A stretch of 64,000 nt of DNA from Micromonospora carbonacea (GCF_014205165.1 NZ_JACHMZ010000001.1:3764501-3828500); one strand, 5' to 3'. Shown: positions 52,277-61,503, numbered from the stretch's first letter. Made by a program: numbers and translations. Notes: generated by a model not told the origin, from the letters alone.

Positions 52277-52978
52277 ATGCACCTGATCCTGATCCCCGGC
52301 TTCTGGCTCGACGGCGCGTCCTGGCGCGACGTCACGCCGGCCCTCGAAGGGGCGGGCCACCGCGTGCGGGCGCTCACCCTGCCCGGCCTCGACCCGGCCG
52401 ACGCCGACCGCGCCACCGTCCGGCTGCGCGACCACGTCGCCGCGGTCGTCGCCGCCGTCGACGAGGCCGACGGGCCGGTCGTGCTCGTCGGGCACTCCGC
52501 CGGCGGGGCGATCGCGCACGCCGCCGCCGACGCGCGGCCCGGGCGGGTCGCCCGGGTCGTCCACGTGGACGCCGTGCCGTCGGGCGACGGTGACGCCCTC
52601 ACCGACCGGTTGCCGGTGGTCGACGGGATGATCCCGCTGCCCGACTGGTCGGCGTTCGGCGAGGAGAGCCTGCGCGACCTCGACGACGAGCTGCGGGCGG
52701 CGTTCCGGGCCCAGGCGGTGCCGCTGCCCGCGGCGGTCGCCTACGACCCGCAGGTGCTCACCGACGAGCGCCGCTACGACGTGCCCGCCACGGTGATCAC
52801 CTGCGAATACCCGGCCGCCCAGCTGCGAGAGTGGATCGACGAGGGGCACCCCTACGTGGCCGAGCTGGCCGCCGTGCGCGACGTCGACTACGTCGACCTG
52901 CCCACCGGCCACTGGCCGCAGTTCACGAGGCCGGCGGAGCTGGCGCAGGCGATCCTCGCGGCGGTCGACCGGCGGTGA
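52277..52978 (+). CDS. Alpha/beta hydrolase
   Basis: A 233-residue alpha/beta hydrolase of the EstC/pyrethroid-hydrolase-like group. It has HLILIPGFWLDGASW at the oxyanion region, nucleophile GHSAGGA, and a C-terminal LPTGHWPQFTRPAELAQAIL segment with the catalytic His. It is divergent from the NYN gene. No substrate can be inferred. Confidence 0.88.
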   Translation: MHLILIPGFWLDGASWRDVTPALEGAGHRVRALTLPGLDPADADRATVRLRDHVAAVVAAVDEADGPVVLVGHSAGGAIAHAAADARPGRVARVVHVDAVPSGDGDALTDRLPVVDGMIPLPDWSAFGEESLRDLDDELRAAFRAQAVPLPAAVAYDPQVLTDERRYDVPATVITCEYPAAQLREWIDEGHPYVAELAAVRDVDYVDLPTGHWPQFTRPAELAQAILAAVDRR

Positions 52979-53015
52979 GACGGCGGCCGGGCCGCGGGGC
53001 GGCGGCGCGCCGGGG

Positions 53016-53747
53016 CTACGCCGCCGGGGTGGGGGCCAGGCGGACGACGGTGAACACCGCCCCCGCCGGGTCGGCGAGCGCGGCCACCCGGCCGGTCGGC
53101 ACGTCGCGCGGCGGCACCAGCAGCCGCCCGCCCAGCGCCTGCGCCCGCCCGGCCACGTCGTCGGGGTCGGCGACGGCGAAGTAGACCATCCAGCCGGTCG
53201 GCAGCAGGCCCGCCAACGGCGGGGGCAGCGCCAGCCGGCCGGCGACGGGCCGCCCGTCGGCCAGCAGCAGGGCATACGAGTCGTCGGGCGCGCCCGGCGG
53301 CACGCTCGCCCGCAACCCCAGGGCGTCGGCGTGGAACCGGTCGGCGGCGGCGGGGGCGGTCGTCATGTACTCGTACCAGCTCGGCCGCCCCGGGCCGGGG
53401 GCGACGACGTCGGTGCCGGCGCGCAGTCGGAAGGACCCGCCGAGCGGGTCGTGCACGTCGTCGCCGTCGACGCGCGCCCCGGCCCGGCCGGCGGCGGCCC
53501 GGACGGCGTCGACGTCGCCGGCGGCGAGCACCGTCCACCAGCGGGCCGGCCCGGTGCCCGGCTCCAGCCCGGCGGCGGGCGTCCCCCCGGCGTACGCGAC
53601 GGTCGCCCCGGTCCGCCCGGCGTGCGGGCCGGACGGTGCGGCGTACGCCCAGCCGAGCAGGTCGGTGTAGAAGGCGCGGGCGGCGTCGGGGTCGGGGGTA
53701 GCGAGCGTGACGCCGCCGGGCAGCGCCGGCGCGGGGGGTGCGGTCAC
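53016..53747 (-). CDS. Two-domain VOC-family protein
   Basis: A 243-residue protein with two glyoxalase/bleomycin-resistance (VOC) halves, about residues 10-115 and 125-240. The first begins TLATPDPDAARAFYTDLLGW and the second has PSWYEYMTTAPAAADRFHADALGL. The GTG at 53747 has GGAG six to seven bases upstream. Similar tandem VOC proteins are often annotated as hydrolase-linked or antibiotic-binding; function is unknown here. Confidence 0.85.
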   Translation of the reverse strand: MTAPPAPALPGGVTLATPDPDAARAFYTDLLGWAYAAPSGPHAGRTGATVAYAGGTPAAGLEPGTGPARWWTVLAAGDVDAVRAAAGRAGARVDGDDVHDPLGGSFRLRAGTDVVAPGPGRPSWYEYMTTAPAAADRFHADALGLRASVPPGAPDDSYALLLADGRPVAGRLALPPPLAGLLPTGWMVYFAVADPDDVAGRAQALGGRLLVPPRDVPTGRVAALADPAGAVFTVVRLAPTPAA

Positions 53748-53802
53748 CTGGGTCTCCGGGGAACGGCGGGGCGGTGGTCGGGGCGCCGGGTCGGGGCGGC
53801 GG

Positions 53803-55803
53803 TCAGTGGTCGGGGCGGCGGGACGGGGCGTCCACGACGGCGGGACGGTCGTCGGGCTCCCGGTTGAGCAGGACGTCCAGGGGCACGGGGCGGCCCAGGT
53901 GGTAGCCCTGGCCGGCGTCGACGCCCAGCCGGCGCAGCGCGGGCACCAGCGCGTCACGGTCGACCGACTCGGCGACGGTGCGCATGCCCAGCCCGTGCGC
54001 GGCGCGCACGACCGCGTCGATGAGCACCGGGTCGGCGCCGCCCCGGTCGGCCTGCCGGACGAAGTCCCCGGCGATCTTGACGGTGCTGAACGGCAGGTGC
54101 TTGAGGTAGGCGAACGAGCCGAAGCCGGCCCCGAAGTCGTCCAGGCTCAGCCGGCAGCCGGCGTCGCGCAGCGTGCCGGCGAGGTTGCGCACGGCGGCGA
54201 CGTTGGTGATCGCCGCCGTCTCCGTGACCTCCAGGCCCAGCCGGCGGGCCTCGACGCCGGCCGCGCGCAGCCGCCCCACCACCCAGTCGCCGAAGCCGGG
54301 CGACTCCAGCGACCGGGCGGAGATGTTCACGTCGAAGCGGGTCCCGGCCGCCGCGGCGGCCGGGTCGGCCAGCGCCGCCGTGGCGGTGGCCACCACCCAC
54401 CGGTCCAGCTCCCGGATGAGGTCGTCGCGCTCCACCGTGGGCAGGAAGTCGCCCGGCGCCAGCTCCGGCTCCCGGCCGTCGCGCAGCCGGATCAGCAGCT
54501 CGTGGCTGACCACCTCGCCGGTCAGCAGGTCGATGATCGGTTGGGCGTCGAGGCGCATCCGGCGCTCGTCGAGGGCGTTGCGGACCCGGGCCACCACGTT
54601 GACCCGCTGCACGGCGTGCCGGTACTGCTCGGGCAGGTAGAGCCGGGCCCGGTTGCGCCCGGCGTTCTTCGCCTCGTAGAGCGCGAGGTCGGCGTGGGCG
54701 AGCGCCACGTCGCGGGTGTCGCCGGGGGCCAGCGACGCGGCCCCGATGCTCAGGGTGACCCGCAGGCCGGCGTCGACCAGCGGCACGGGGCTGCGGACGA
54801 CGGCGTTGCACAGGCCCTCGGCGACGGCGAGGGCCCCGCCGGCCGTGGCCTCGGGCAGCACGACCGCGAACTCGTCGCCGCCGAGGCGGCCCAGGAGGGT
54901 GCCCGCCGGCAGGTGCCGGACGAGGAGGCGGGCCAGCACGCGCAGCACGTCGTCGCCGACGGCGTGCCCGTGCACGTCGTTGATGTCCTTGAAGTTGTCG
55001 ATGTCGATCAGCAGCAGCGCGCCGCTGCGCCCGTCGCCGGAGGCGAGCAGGTGGTCGAGGCGGGCGAGCAGGGCGCGCCGGTTCGGCAGGTCGGTCAGCG
55101 GGTCGCGCTCGGCCAGCCGGGTCAGCTCGTCCTGGGCGCGCCGCATGGCCGTGATGTCGTGGGCCGTGCCCAGGACGCGTTCCGGCGCGCCGGTGGCGTC
55201 GGTGACGACCTCGCCGTAGCACTCGAAGACGCGGATCGTCGCGCGGTCGGGCAGGTACATGCGGTGGGTGTAGGCGAACGGCGACGCGGTGGCCAGCGCC
55301 GACTCCAGGGTCCGCTCGATGAGGCCGATGTCGTCGGGGTGCACGAGCTGGCGGTAGGACGGATAGTCCAACGTGGTGCCCGGCGGCAGGCCGAACATCT
55401 GCAGCAGCACGTCGGACCAGACGACCTCGCCGGTCGCCACGTGCCACTCCCAGGTGCCGACCTTGGCGAGCTGCTCGATGCGGGCCAGGCGCCACCGGTG
55501 GTTGCGGCCCCGCTCGCGTTCGCGGCGTTCGGCGCTGACGTCGCGCACCTCGTACACGCGCAGGGGTTCGCCGTCGGAGTCGACGCCGTGGCAGCACACC
55601 TGCAACCACCGGGTCGCCTGCTCGGCGGCGGGCCAGGGGACCTCGACGGCCGGGCCGCCCGGCTCCACCCGCGCCAGCGGCAGCTCGTCCGGCCGCACCC
55701 CGAGCCGGCCGGCGGCCACGTTCGACCAGAGGCAACGGCCGTCGGGGGCGAGCACCAGCAGGGCCGTGCAGGAGACGTCGGCCGCGACCGCCGCAAGAGT
55801 CAT
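53803..55803 (-). CDS. PAS-GGDEF-EAL cyclic-di-GMP signalling protein
   Basis: A 666-residue cytoplasmic signalling protein. One or two PAS folds occupy about residues 1-230, the second with WEWHVATGEVVWSD. The GGDEF domain (about 240-395) keeps an intact GRLGGDEFAVVLP site and should be able to make c-di-GMP. In the EAL domain (about 410-655) the signature is HELLIRL rather than EALLR, DDFGAGF is kept, but the metal-binding Asp of the usual VKID motif is Ala (TVKIAGDFV). Phosphodiesterase activity is therefore doubtful. No membrane segment is seen. Confidence 0.92.
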   Translation of the reverse strand: MTLAAVAADVSCTALLVLAPDGRCLWSNVAAGRLGVRPDELPLARVEPGGPAVEVPWPAAEQATRWLQVCCHGVDSDGEPLRVYEVRDVSAERRERERGRNHRWRLARIEQLAKVGTWEWHVATGEVVWSDVLLQMFGLPPGTTLDYPSYRQLVHPDDIGLIERTLESALATASPFAYTHRMYLPDRATIRVFECYGEVVTDATGAPERVLGTAHDITAMRRAQDELTRLAERDPLTDLPNRRALLARLDHLLASGDGRSGALLLIDIDNFKDINDVHGHAVGDDVLRVLARLLVRHLPAGTLLGRLGGDEFAVVLPEATAGGALAVAEGLCNAVVRSPVPLVDAGLRVTLSIGAASLAPGDTRDVALAHADLALYEAKNAGRNRARLYLPEQYRHAVQRVNVVARVRNALDERRMRLDAQPIIDLLTGEVVSHELLIRLRDGREPELAPGDFLPTVERDDLIRELDRWVVATATAALADPAAAAAGTRFDVNISARSLESPGFGDWVVGRLRAAGVEARRLGLEVTETAAITNVAAVRNLAGTLRDAGCRLSLDDFGAGFGSFAYLKHLPFSTVKIAGDFVRQADRGGADPVLIDAVVRAAHGLGMRTVAESVDRDALVPALRRLGVDAGQGYHLGRPVPLDVLLNREPDDRPAVVDAPSRRPDH

Positions 55804-55846
55804 CACCTGGCGGGCACCCCATCCCTCTCCCCGGGCTCGGATCGCA

Positions 55847-55860
55847 CGAGGGCGCCCTCG
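55847..55860. promoter_or_regulatory. 14-bp palindrome upstream of the GGDEF-EAL gene
   Basis: CGAGGGCGCCCTCG is a perfect palindrome inside a GCACGAGGG direct repeat, 44 bp upstream of the start codon. It may be an operator or a small hairpin ending the operon above it. Confidence 0.35.
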
Positions 55861-55904
55861 CACGAGGGACCCCGACGCATGGTCATCCGGCCGCGACGCG
55901 GAGT

Positions 55905-56900
55905 CTACCCACGGTCCCGGCCGCCGCGTGTCCCGCGCGCCGCCCGCCCTGGTCCGTCCGGCGCGGCCAGGTAGTCGGCGAGGTCGCGGCGCGGCCGGTA
56001 CCCCTGGGCGCAGGCCCGGCCGAGGTCGAGCACCATGTCGCGGGCGAGCTGGTCGACGGCGTACCGGGTCAGCGGCGGCGGGCGGCGGGTGAGGCCCGAC
56101 CACGCGGTCGCCGCCGACGCGGCGGCGTGGGCCACGCCGGCCGGCAGGTGGGCCAGCCGCGCGGGCTCGCCGACCGCGGCGAGCACCGCGCGCAGCACGG
56201 CGTCGCGCGAGTACGGCCGGGCGTCGGCGATGTTGTACGCCCCGCCCGGCCAGGCGGGGGCGGCCAGGCAGGCGTCGGCCAGGTTCTCCACGGCGGTGAG
56301 GCTGAGCCGCACGTCGGGGCCGGGCACCGGCAGCCACCCGCCCCGGCGGGCCCGCAGCAGCCGGGGCAGCAGGTGCGGGTCGCCGGGGCCGTAGACCGCC
56401 CGGGGCCGCAGCACGACCGCGCCGGCGGCGAGGGCGAGGCGCTCGCCTTCGGCCTTGGTGCGCCCGTACGCGGAGAGCTGCCCGTCGGTGGGGTGGTCCT
56501 CGGTGACCAGGGTCGCGCCCTGCGGCCGGTAGACGCTGGCGCTGCTCACCCAGACCAGGGGGCGGCCGGCGGCGGCGTCGAGCACCCGGGCCGCCCCGTC
56601 GACGTTGACGGCCCGGTAGGCGCGTTCGGCGGCCCGGCCGGGCGGCGGGTCACCGACCGCCGCGGCGAGGTGCACGACCACGTCGGCCCCGGCGAGGTCG
56701 GGGGCCGTGCGGGCGGCGTCCCACGGGACGTGCCGGCCGACCGGGCCGGGGCGGCGGCCGAGGCAGCGCACCCGGGCCCCGGCGGCCGCCGCCGCGCGGG
56801 CCACGGCGGCGCCGCAGAAGCCACTCGCCCCGGTGACCGCCACCTCGGCCCCGTGGAGGTCCACGCGCCGGCCCCGGGCGTCGGCCCCGGCGGGGCTCAC
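55905..56900 (-). CDS. NAD(P)-dependent epimerase/dehydrogenase, OleD-like
   Basis: An extended short-chain dehydrogenase of 331 residues. The glycine motif TGASGFCG (about 23-30) binds NAD(P); WVSSASVY and SAYGRTKAE supply Ser, Tyr and Lys of the active site. The C-terminal half resembles 3-beta-HSD/OleD proteins, which reduce 2-alkyl-3-ketoacids in long-chain olefin and beta-lactone pathways. A GTG overlaps the P450 stop (GTGA). Its place with KAS III- and OleC-like genes supports that role; sugar-nucleotide epimerase is an alternative. Confidence 0.82.
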   Translation of the reverse strand: MSPAGADARGRRVDLHGAEVAVTGASGFCGAAVARAAAAAGARVRCLGRRPGPVGRHVPWDAARTAPDLAGADVVVHLAAAVGDPPPGRAAERAYRAVNVDGAARVLDAAAGRPLVWVSSASVYRPQGATLVTEDHPTDGQLSAYGRTKAEGERLALAAGAVVLRPRAVYGPGDPHLLPRLLRARRGGWLPVPGPDVRLSLTAVENLADACLAAPAWPGGAYNIADARPYSRDAVLRAVLAAVGEPARLAHLPAGVAHAAASAATAWSGLTRRPPPLTRYAVDQLARDMVLDLGRACAQGYRPRRDLADYLAAPDGPGRAARGTRGGRDRG

Positions 56901-58057
56901 GCGCCGGCCCGGATCACCAGGCGCGCCCAGCCGGGCAGCGCGGCGCGCCCGTCGGCGCGGGCCCGGGTCACGACCGGCCGGTGCGGGGCGAGCGCGGCGA
57001 GGGTGTCGGCGAGCTGCGCGCGGGCCAGCCGGGCCCCGGGGCAGGAGTGCGGGCCGGCGCCGAAGACCAGCCGCGCGGTCCGGGTCGGGGCCGGGTCGGC
57101 CGGGTCGGGCCCGGCGCGGTGTGCCCCGGCGGCGTGCCGGGCGACCAGCAGCAGCCGGTCCCCGGCCCGGATGGGGCAGCCGCCGGCGGTGCCCGCCGCC
57201 GCGGCGACCCGGGGCAGCAGCGGGCTCGGCGCGGTCACCCGCAGCAACTCGTCGACCAGGGCCTCCCGGCCGGCCGGGTCGGCGGCGGCGGCCCACAGCC
57301 GGTCGTCGGCGCACCAGGCGACCGCCCGGGGCAGGCCGGAGACGGTGGTGTTGACGGCGGCGACGGCGAGCATGCCGGCCAGGCCGGCGGCCTCCGGCGA
57401 CACGCCGAGCAGGTCGGCGAGGTCGGCCACGGCGCGGCGGGCGGCGCGGGCCCGGCCGGGCGGGCGCGGGCCGGGAAGCTGGGCGGCGGCGGCCGTGGCG
57501 GCGGCGCGGCGGGCGGCGGCGGCCAGGGCGACAGGGTCGGCGTCGACGCCCAGCAGCGCCGCCGTGGTGACGCCGGCCAGTTCCGCGGCGACCGGCACCA
57601 GGTCCACCGGCTCCCCGGCGGCCAGCGGGGCGAGCCGCCGCCGCAGCACCGCCGTCCAGGCCGGGCGCAGCCGGGCCACCCCGGCGGCCCCCAGCCCGTC
57701 GTGCAGGGCGCGGCGCAGCCGCCGGTGCGCGGGGCCCTCCTGGTCGAACAGGAGCCCGTCGGCGCCGAGCCGGTGGGCGGTCCCGCCGACGGTGCCGGCG
57801 GCGGCCCGGTCCAGGGGCAGCCGGGTCAGCGCGTCGAGGTACGCCTGCGGGTCGTGCACGAGCACGGTGCGGCCCAGCCGCAGCGCCGGCCGGTGCCGGG
57901 TGGCGACGAGCAGGCCGAACAGCAGCGGATAGCGCCGCAGGTAGACGCGGCGGTCGCGGCGGCGGCCCCGGCCGGACCGCCCGGGCCCGACCGGCCGACC
58001 GGGCCCGGCGGGGGCCGCGTCGACCGGGGCCGCGTCGGCGGCGGGGCGCTCAGCCAC
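56897..58057 (-). CDS. Cytochrome P450
   Basis: A 386-residue bacterial P450. The heme-ligand loop FGAGPHSCPG places the cysteine at 339. The K-helix ExxR is in DELLRVTAP. The I-helix reads AAVNTTVSG, keeping a Thr but lacking the acid that usually precedes it, so proton delivery may differ. The first 35 residues are a disordered Pro/Gly/Arg tail. It overlaps the ligase gene by eight bases and the dehydrogenase by four. Likely role: oxidation of the operon's product. Confidence 0.92.
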   Translation of the reverse strand: MAERPAADAAPVDAAPAGPGRPVGPGRSGRGRRRDRRVYLRRYPLLFGLLVATRHRPALRLGRTVLVHDPQAYLDALTRLPLDRAAAGTVGGTAHRLGADGLLFDQEGPAHRRLRRALHDGLGAAGVARLRPAWTAVLRRRLAPLAAGEPVDLVPVAAELAGVTTAALLGVDADPVALAAAARRAAATAAAAQLPGPRPPGRARAARRAVADLADLLGVSPEAAGLAGMLAVAAVNTTVSGLPRAVAWCADDRLWAAAADPAGREALVDELLRVTAPSPLLPRVAAAAGTAGGCPIRAGDRLLLVARHAAGAHRAGPDPADPAPTRTARLVFGAGPHSCPGARLARAQLADTLAALAPHRPVVTRARADGRAALPGWARLVIRAGA

Positions 58058-59543
58058 GGCCGCCCCGCCGCGGGCTCGGGACGGGCCGGCCCGTCGCGGC
58101 GGCGGCCAGGGCGGCCGTGGCGGCCCGATCGGGCTTGCGGGACCGTCCGCTCGTCGGCACCGGGGCGATGAGCAGCGCGTCGGGGCGGGCGGCGCCCATC
58201 CGCGCGAGCACCGGGTCGAGGGCCCCGCGCAGCCGGCCGGGGTCGACGCCGGGCTCCGGCTCGACGACGGCGACGAGCCGTTCGTCGCCGTCGTCGGCGG
58301 GCACGCCGACGAGCACCGCCAGGTTGACCCCGGGCACGTGCAGGGCCGGCTCGTACAGGCCGGGGTAGATGTTCTCCGCGCCGCGCAGGATCATGTCCTT
58401 GCTGCGGCCGGCGAGGACGATGCGGTCGCCGTCGAGCCGGGCGACGTCGCCGGTGTCGACCAGGTCGTGCGGCGGCTCGCCGAGATAGCGGTGCGCCTGC
58501 CCCGGCCCGGCGAGCAGCAGCCGCCCGTCGGGCCCGACCCGGGCGTCCACCCCGGGCAGGGGCGCGCCGACGAGGTCGCCGTCGCCGGTGAAGGCGGCCT
58601 TCTCGGTCGCCTCGACGGCGGCGGCCGGGAAGAGCTCGGTGAGCGCGTACACCCCCCACGCCTGCTCGGCGCCGGCCCGGCGGGCCCGGTTGAGCAGGGT
58701 GGCGCTGACCGGCGCGGAGCCGCTGTAGAACCGGCCGGACAGCCGGGGCCGCTGCGCCAGCAGGGCGCGCAGCTGCGGCGGGGTGAGGTAGCTGGCCTGC
58801 GGGCGCAGCCGGGCCACCTGCCGGGCCAGGACCCGGGGCGAGCGGGCCGGCAGGGCCACCGGCGCGCCGCTGGCCAGGGCCGGGACGAGGACGAAGAACG
58901 TGCCGCCGAGTACCGGCGCGCCCGCGCGCGGGCGGACCAGGTCGGCGACGGCGCGCATCCCGGCGTCCAGGCCGGCACGGCGGTGCACGACCGCCCGGGG
59001 CCGGCTGGTCGTGCCCGAGGTGAAGATGATCACCGCGTCGTCGTCGGGTCCGCCCCGGTCGGGGGCCGGGCCGGGGCGGGGGCGCAGCGCCGGGGCGCAG
59101 CCGGGCAGCCGGCGGCCGACCGTACGCACCGGCCCCAGCTCGGCCAGCCGGGGCAGGGCCAGCCGCGCCCGGTCGGCCAGCGGGCGCGCCCACCCGGCGA
59201 CGGCCTGCGCCGCCGCGTCGGCGACGACCAGGGCCGGGCGGGCCAGGGCCAGGCGCGCGGTGAGCACGTCCGGGCCGGCGCTGGGGTCGAGCACCGCCAC
59301 CCGCAGCCCGAGCCGGTGCGCGGCGAGCAGCACCGACAGTGCCAGGGGGCCGGGGCGCACCGCCACCCCGAGGGTGTCCCCGGCGGCGAGGCCGTGGTGG
59401 TGCAGGGCGGCGGCGTACCCGTCGGCGAGGGCGGCCAGCTCGCCCCGGGTGGCCCGGGTGCGGGTGCGGCCGGTGGGGCCGGCGGCGAGCACGGCGGGCC
59501 GGTCGGGGTGGCGGCGCAGCACGGCGGCCAGTTCGTTGAGCAT
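58050..59543 (-). CDS. AMP-forming acyl ligase, OleC-like (possible beta-lactone synthetase)
   Basis: A 497-residue ANL-superfamily enzyme. The P-loop is FTSGTTSRPRAVVH, then GVYALTEL (A5), LVDTGDVARLDGDRIVLAGRSKDMILRGAENIYP (A7/A8) and a C-terminal Lys region (SGRSRKPDRAA). The early VRPGPLALSVLLAAHRLG and VLDPSAGP segments resemble OleC proteins, which cyclise beta-hydroxyacids to beta-lactones using ATP. An ordinary acyl-CoA or acyl-ACP ligase is the alternative. Confidence 0.82.
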   Translation of the reverse strand: MLNELAAVLRRHPDRPAVLAAGPTGRTRTRATRGELAALADGYAAALHHHGLAAGDTLGVAVRPGPLALSVLLAAHRLGLRVAVLDPSAGPDVLTARLALARPALVVADAAAQAVAGWARPLADRARLALPRLAELGPVRTVGRRLPGCAPALRPRPGPAPDRGGPDDDAVIIFTSGTTSRPRAVVHRRAGLDAGMRAVADLVRPRAGAPVLGGTFFVLVPALASGAPVALPARSPRVLARQVARLRPQASYLTPPQLRALLAQRPRLSGRFYSGSAPVSATLLNRARRAGAEQAWGVYALTELFPAAAVEATEKAAFTGDGDLVGAPLPGVDARVGPDGRLLLAGPGQAHRYLGEPPHDLVDTGDVARLDGDRIVLAGRSKDMILRGAENIYPGLYEPALHVPGVNLAVLVGVPADDGDERLVAVVEPEPGVDPGRLRGALDPVLARMGAARPDALLIAPVPTSGRSRKPDRAATAALAAAATGRPVPSPRRGGRG

Positions 59544-59573
59544 GGTGGGACTCGTTTCCGGGCGGGGGTGCGG

Positions 59574-60332
59574 TCAGCGCGGGTCCGGGGAGAGCCGGTC
59601 GCTGCCCCGGTCCAGGTACCAGGCGGCGGTCCGGCGCAGCCCGTACGCCCGCAGCCGCCGGGTGGAGTTCTCCACCACCATGGTGCGCTCGTGGACGATG
59701 GCGTCGGTGTGCCGGCGTACCCGGTTGAGGAACTCGCGGTCGGTCGGCGACGGGCGGCGGGGCATGCCCCCGGCGGCGAGGTACGCCTCGGCGGTGATCG
59801 CCATGTTGTTGCCCGCGTGCATCCGGTAGGGGGCCCGGTAGCCGGGGCCGCGGTGGGCGGGGCGCAGCCGGCCGAAGGTGGTGGCGGCGGCGACCAGGCA
59901 GCGGAACCCGGCCCGGCCCAGCGGGCCGTGCTCGTCGCGGCGGGCCTCGATCCGGCCGCACGCCATGGCCGCCCCGCCGGTGAGGGCGCGGCGGGCGGCG
60001 GCCACCCAGCCGGGGTGGGGCAGACAGTCGGCGTCGGTGCGGGCCAGCAACGTGGCGCCCTGCGCGATCGCGTGCCGGAAGCCGGTGTCGACGGCCGCGC
60101 CGACGCCCCGTTGCTCCTCGCGCAGCAGCCGGGTCGGCACCGGCGCGTGCACGGCGAACCGGCGCACCGCGTCCCGGGTGCCGTCGGTGGAGCCGTTGTC
60201 GACCACCAGCAGGGTGAAGTCCCGGTCGGTCTGCGCGGCGAGGGCGTCGAGGGTGCCGCCGACGCGGGCGACCTCGTTGTACGCGGGCACCACCACCCAC
60301 AGGGCGGTCGCGCCGTCCCCCGGGCCGGTCAC
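59574..60332 (-). CDS. Family 2 glycosyltransferase
   Basis: A 252-residue GT-A glycosyltransferase. It shows VVVPAYNEVARVGGTLDAL, the nucleotide region VVDNGSTDGT, the metal DxD-type motif ARTDADCLP and a MHAGNNMAI acceptor loop. There is no obvious membrane anchor. The GTG at 60332 overlaps the KAS III stop. It may glycosylate the operon's lipid product. Confidence 0.88.
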   Translation of the reverse strand: MTGPGDGATALWVVVPAYNEVARVGGTLDALAAQTDRDFTLLVVDNGSTDGTRDAVRRFAVHAPVPTRLLREEQRGVGAAVDTGFRHAIAQGATLLARTDADCLPHPGWVAAARRALTGGAAMACGRIEARRDEHGPLGRAGFRCLVAAATTFGRLRPAHRGPGYRAPYRMHAGNNMAITAEAYLAAGGMPRRPSPTDREFLNRVRRHTDAIVHERTMVVENSTRRLRAYGLRRTAAWYLDRGSDRLSPDPR

Positions 60333-61360
60333 GACTTCTCCCAGACCATCGTCATGAGGCTGACGCCGCCGCCGAGGCCGACGAAGAGCACCCGGTCGCC
60401 GGGGCGCAGCGTGGCGTCGACGCGGGCGAGCTGCACGCCGAGGGTGGCGCTGGCCAGGTTGCCCAGCTCGCCGACGGTGATCTCCAGCTTGTCCCGGGGG
60501 ACGCCGGTGACCTCGACGAACCGGTCGAGGTAGGGCAGGGTGACCTGGTGGACGAGGACCCGGGCGTAGTCGGCCCAGTCGAGGCCGGTGCGGCCCCGGA
60601 CCCGGTGCAGGATGTCGCCGCCGATCTTCTCGAACACGTCGCGCAGGGCGCGGCCGTCGCCGGTGAAGTAGGTGTGTTCGTCGCCGCGGGGGTGGCGGGA
60701 CCCGCCGCCGGGGATGCCGCCGACCGTCCAGTGCTCCGACCAGGTCTCGGTGTCGACGTCGACGATCCCGCCGCGCGCGACCGGCTCGACGAGGACGGCG
60801 GCCCCGGCGTCGCCGAAGGTGTAGCCGGCGAACGCGCCCCGGGCCTGGTCGAGGTCGGTGACCTGCCAGCGCATCGCCCGGGTGGGGGTCTCCCCCGTCA
60901 CGACCAGGGCGCGGCGGGCGCGGCCGGCGAGGATCGCCGAGCGGGCCAGGTCGATGCCGTTGAGGAAGCTGTTGCAGGCGTTGGTGACGTCGAGGGCGTG
61001 GGCGCGGCTGCCGAGTTCGGCCTGCACGATGTGGGCCGTGGCGGGCTCGGCGACGTCGCGGGTGGCGGAGGCGAACAGCAGCAGGTCGACCTCCTCGGGT
61101 TCCCGGCCGGCGGCGGCGAGCGCCCGCCGGGCGGCGCGCACGGCGAGGGTGGAGGCATACTCTCCGTCGGCGGCGAGCCGGCGGGAGGAGATGCCGGTCA
61201 TTCGCGCGAGCAGGCCGTCCGGCAGGGTCAGCCCGCTGGCCTCGGCGAGCCGCCGCTGCACCTCGGCGGTGGGGACGGCCTGCCCGGGGAGGCTGGCCCC
61301 GACGGCGGTGATGCCCACCCGCCCCCGGGCCGGGCTCAGTGGTGGTGTGGGGTCGATCAT
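60329..61360 (-). CDS. 3-oxoacyl-ACP synthase III family, OleA-like
   Basis: A thiolase-fold condensing enzyme of about 343 residues. The triad is Cys129 in VTNACNSFLNG, His in LVHQVTLPYLD and Asn in LGNLASATLG. The C-terminal GLGGGVSLMTMVWE is typical of KAS III. OleA joins two acyl-CoAs head to head; the OleC- and OleD-like genes in the same operon favour that over FabH. The start is uncertain: ATG 61360 gives a normal length, but ATG 61411 and GTG 61444 are in frame and none has a good ribosome site. Confidence 0.87.
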   Translation of the reverse strand: MIDPTPPLSPARGRVGITAVGASLPGQAVPTAEVQRRLAEASGLTLPDGLLARMTGISSRRLAADGEYASTLAVRAARRALAAAGREPEEVDLLLFASATRDVAEPATAHIVQAELGSRAHALDVTNACNSFLNGIDLARSAILAGRARRALVVTGETPTRAMRWQVTDLDQARGAFAGYTFGDAGAAVLVEPVARGGIVDVDTETWSEHWTVGGIPGGGSRHPRGDEHTYFTGDGRALRDVFEKIGGDILHRVRGRTGLDWADYARVLVHQVTLPYLDRFVEVTGVPRDKLEITVGELGNLASATLGVQLARVDATLRPGDRVLFVGLGGGVSLMTMVWEKS

Positions 61361-61503
61361 GCGTTGAGCTTGCCCAACGCACCCGGCCAGCGGATGAGTA
61401 GGGGTGCTCATGTTCGCCCGGCGGCCCCGGTGGCGCACGCTCACGGGCGCGCGGCGCGGCGGCGGATCCGCCGCCGACGACGAGCCGGCGTGACGGGAAT
61501 CAC

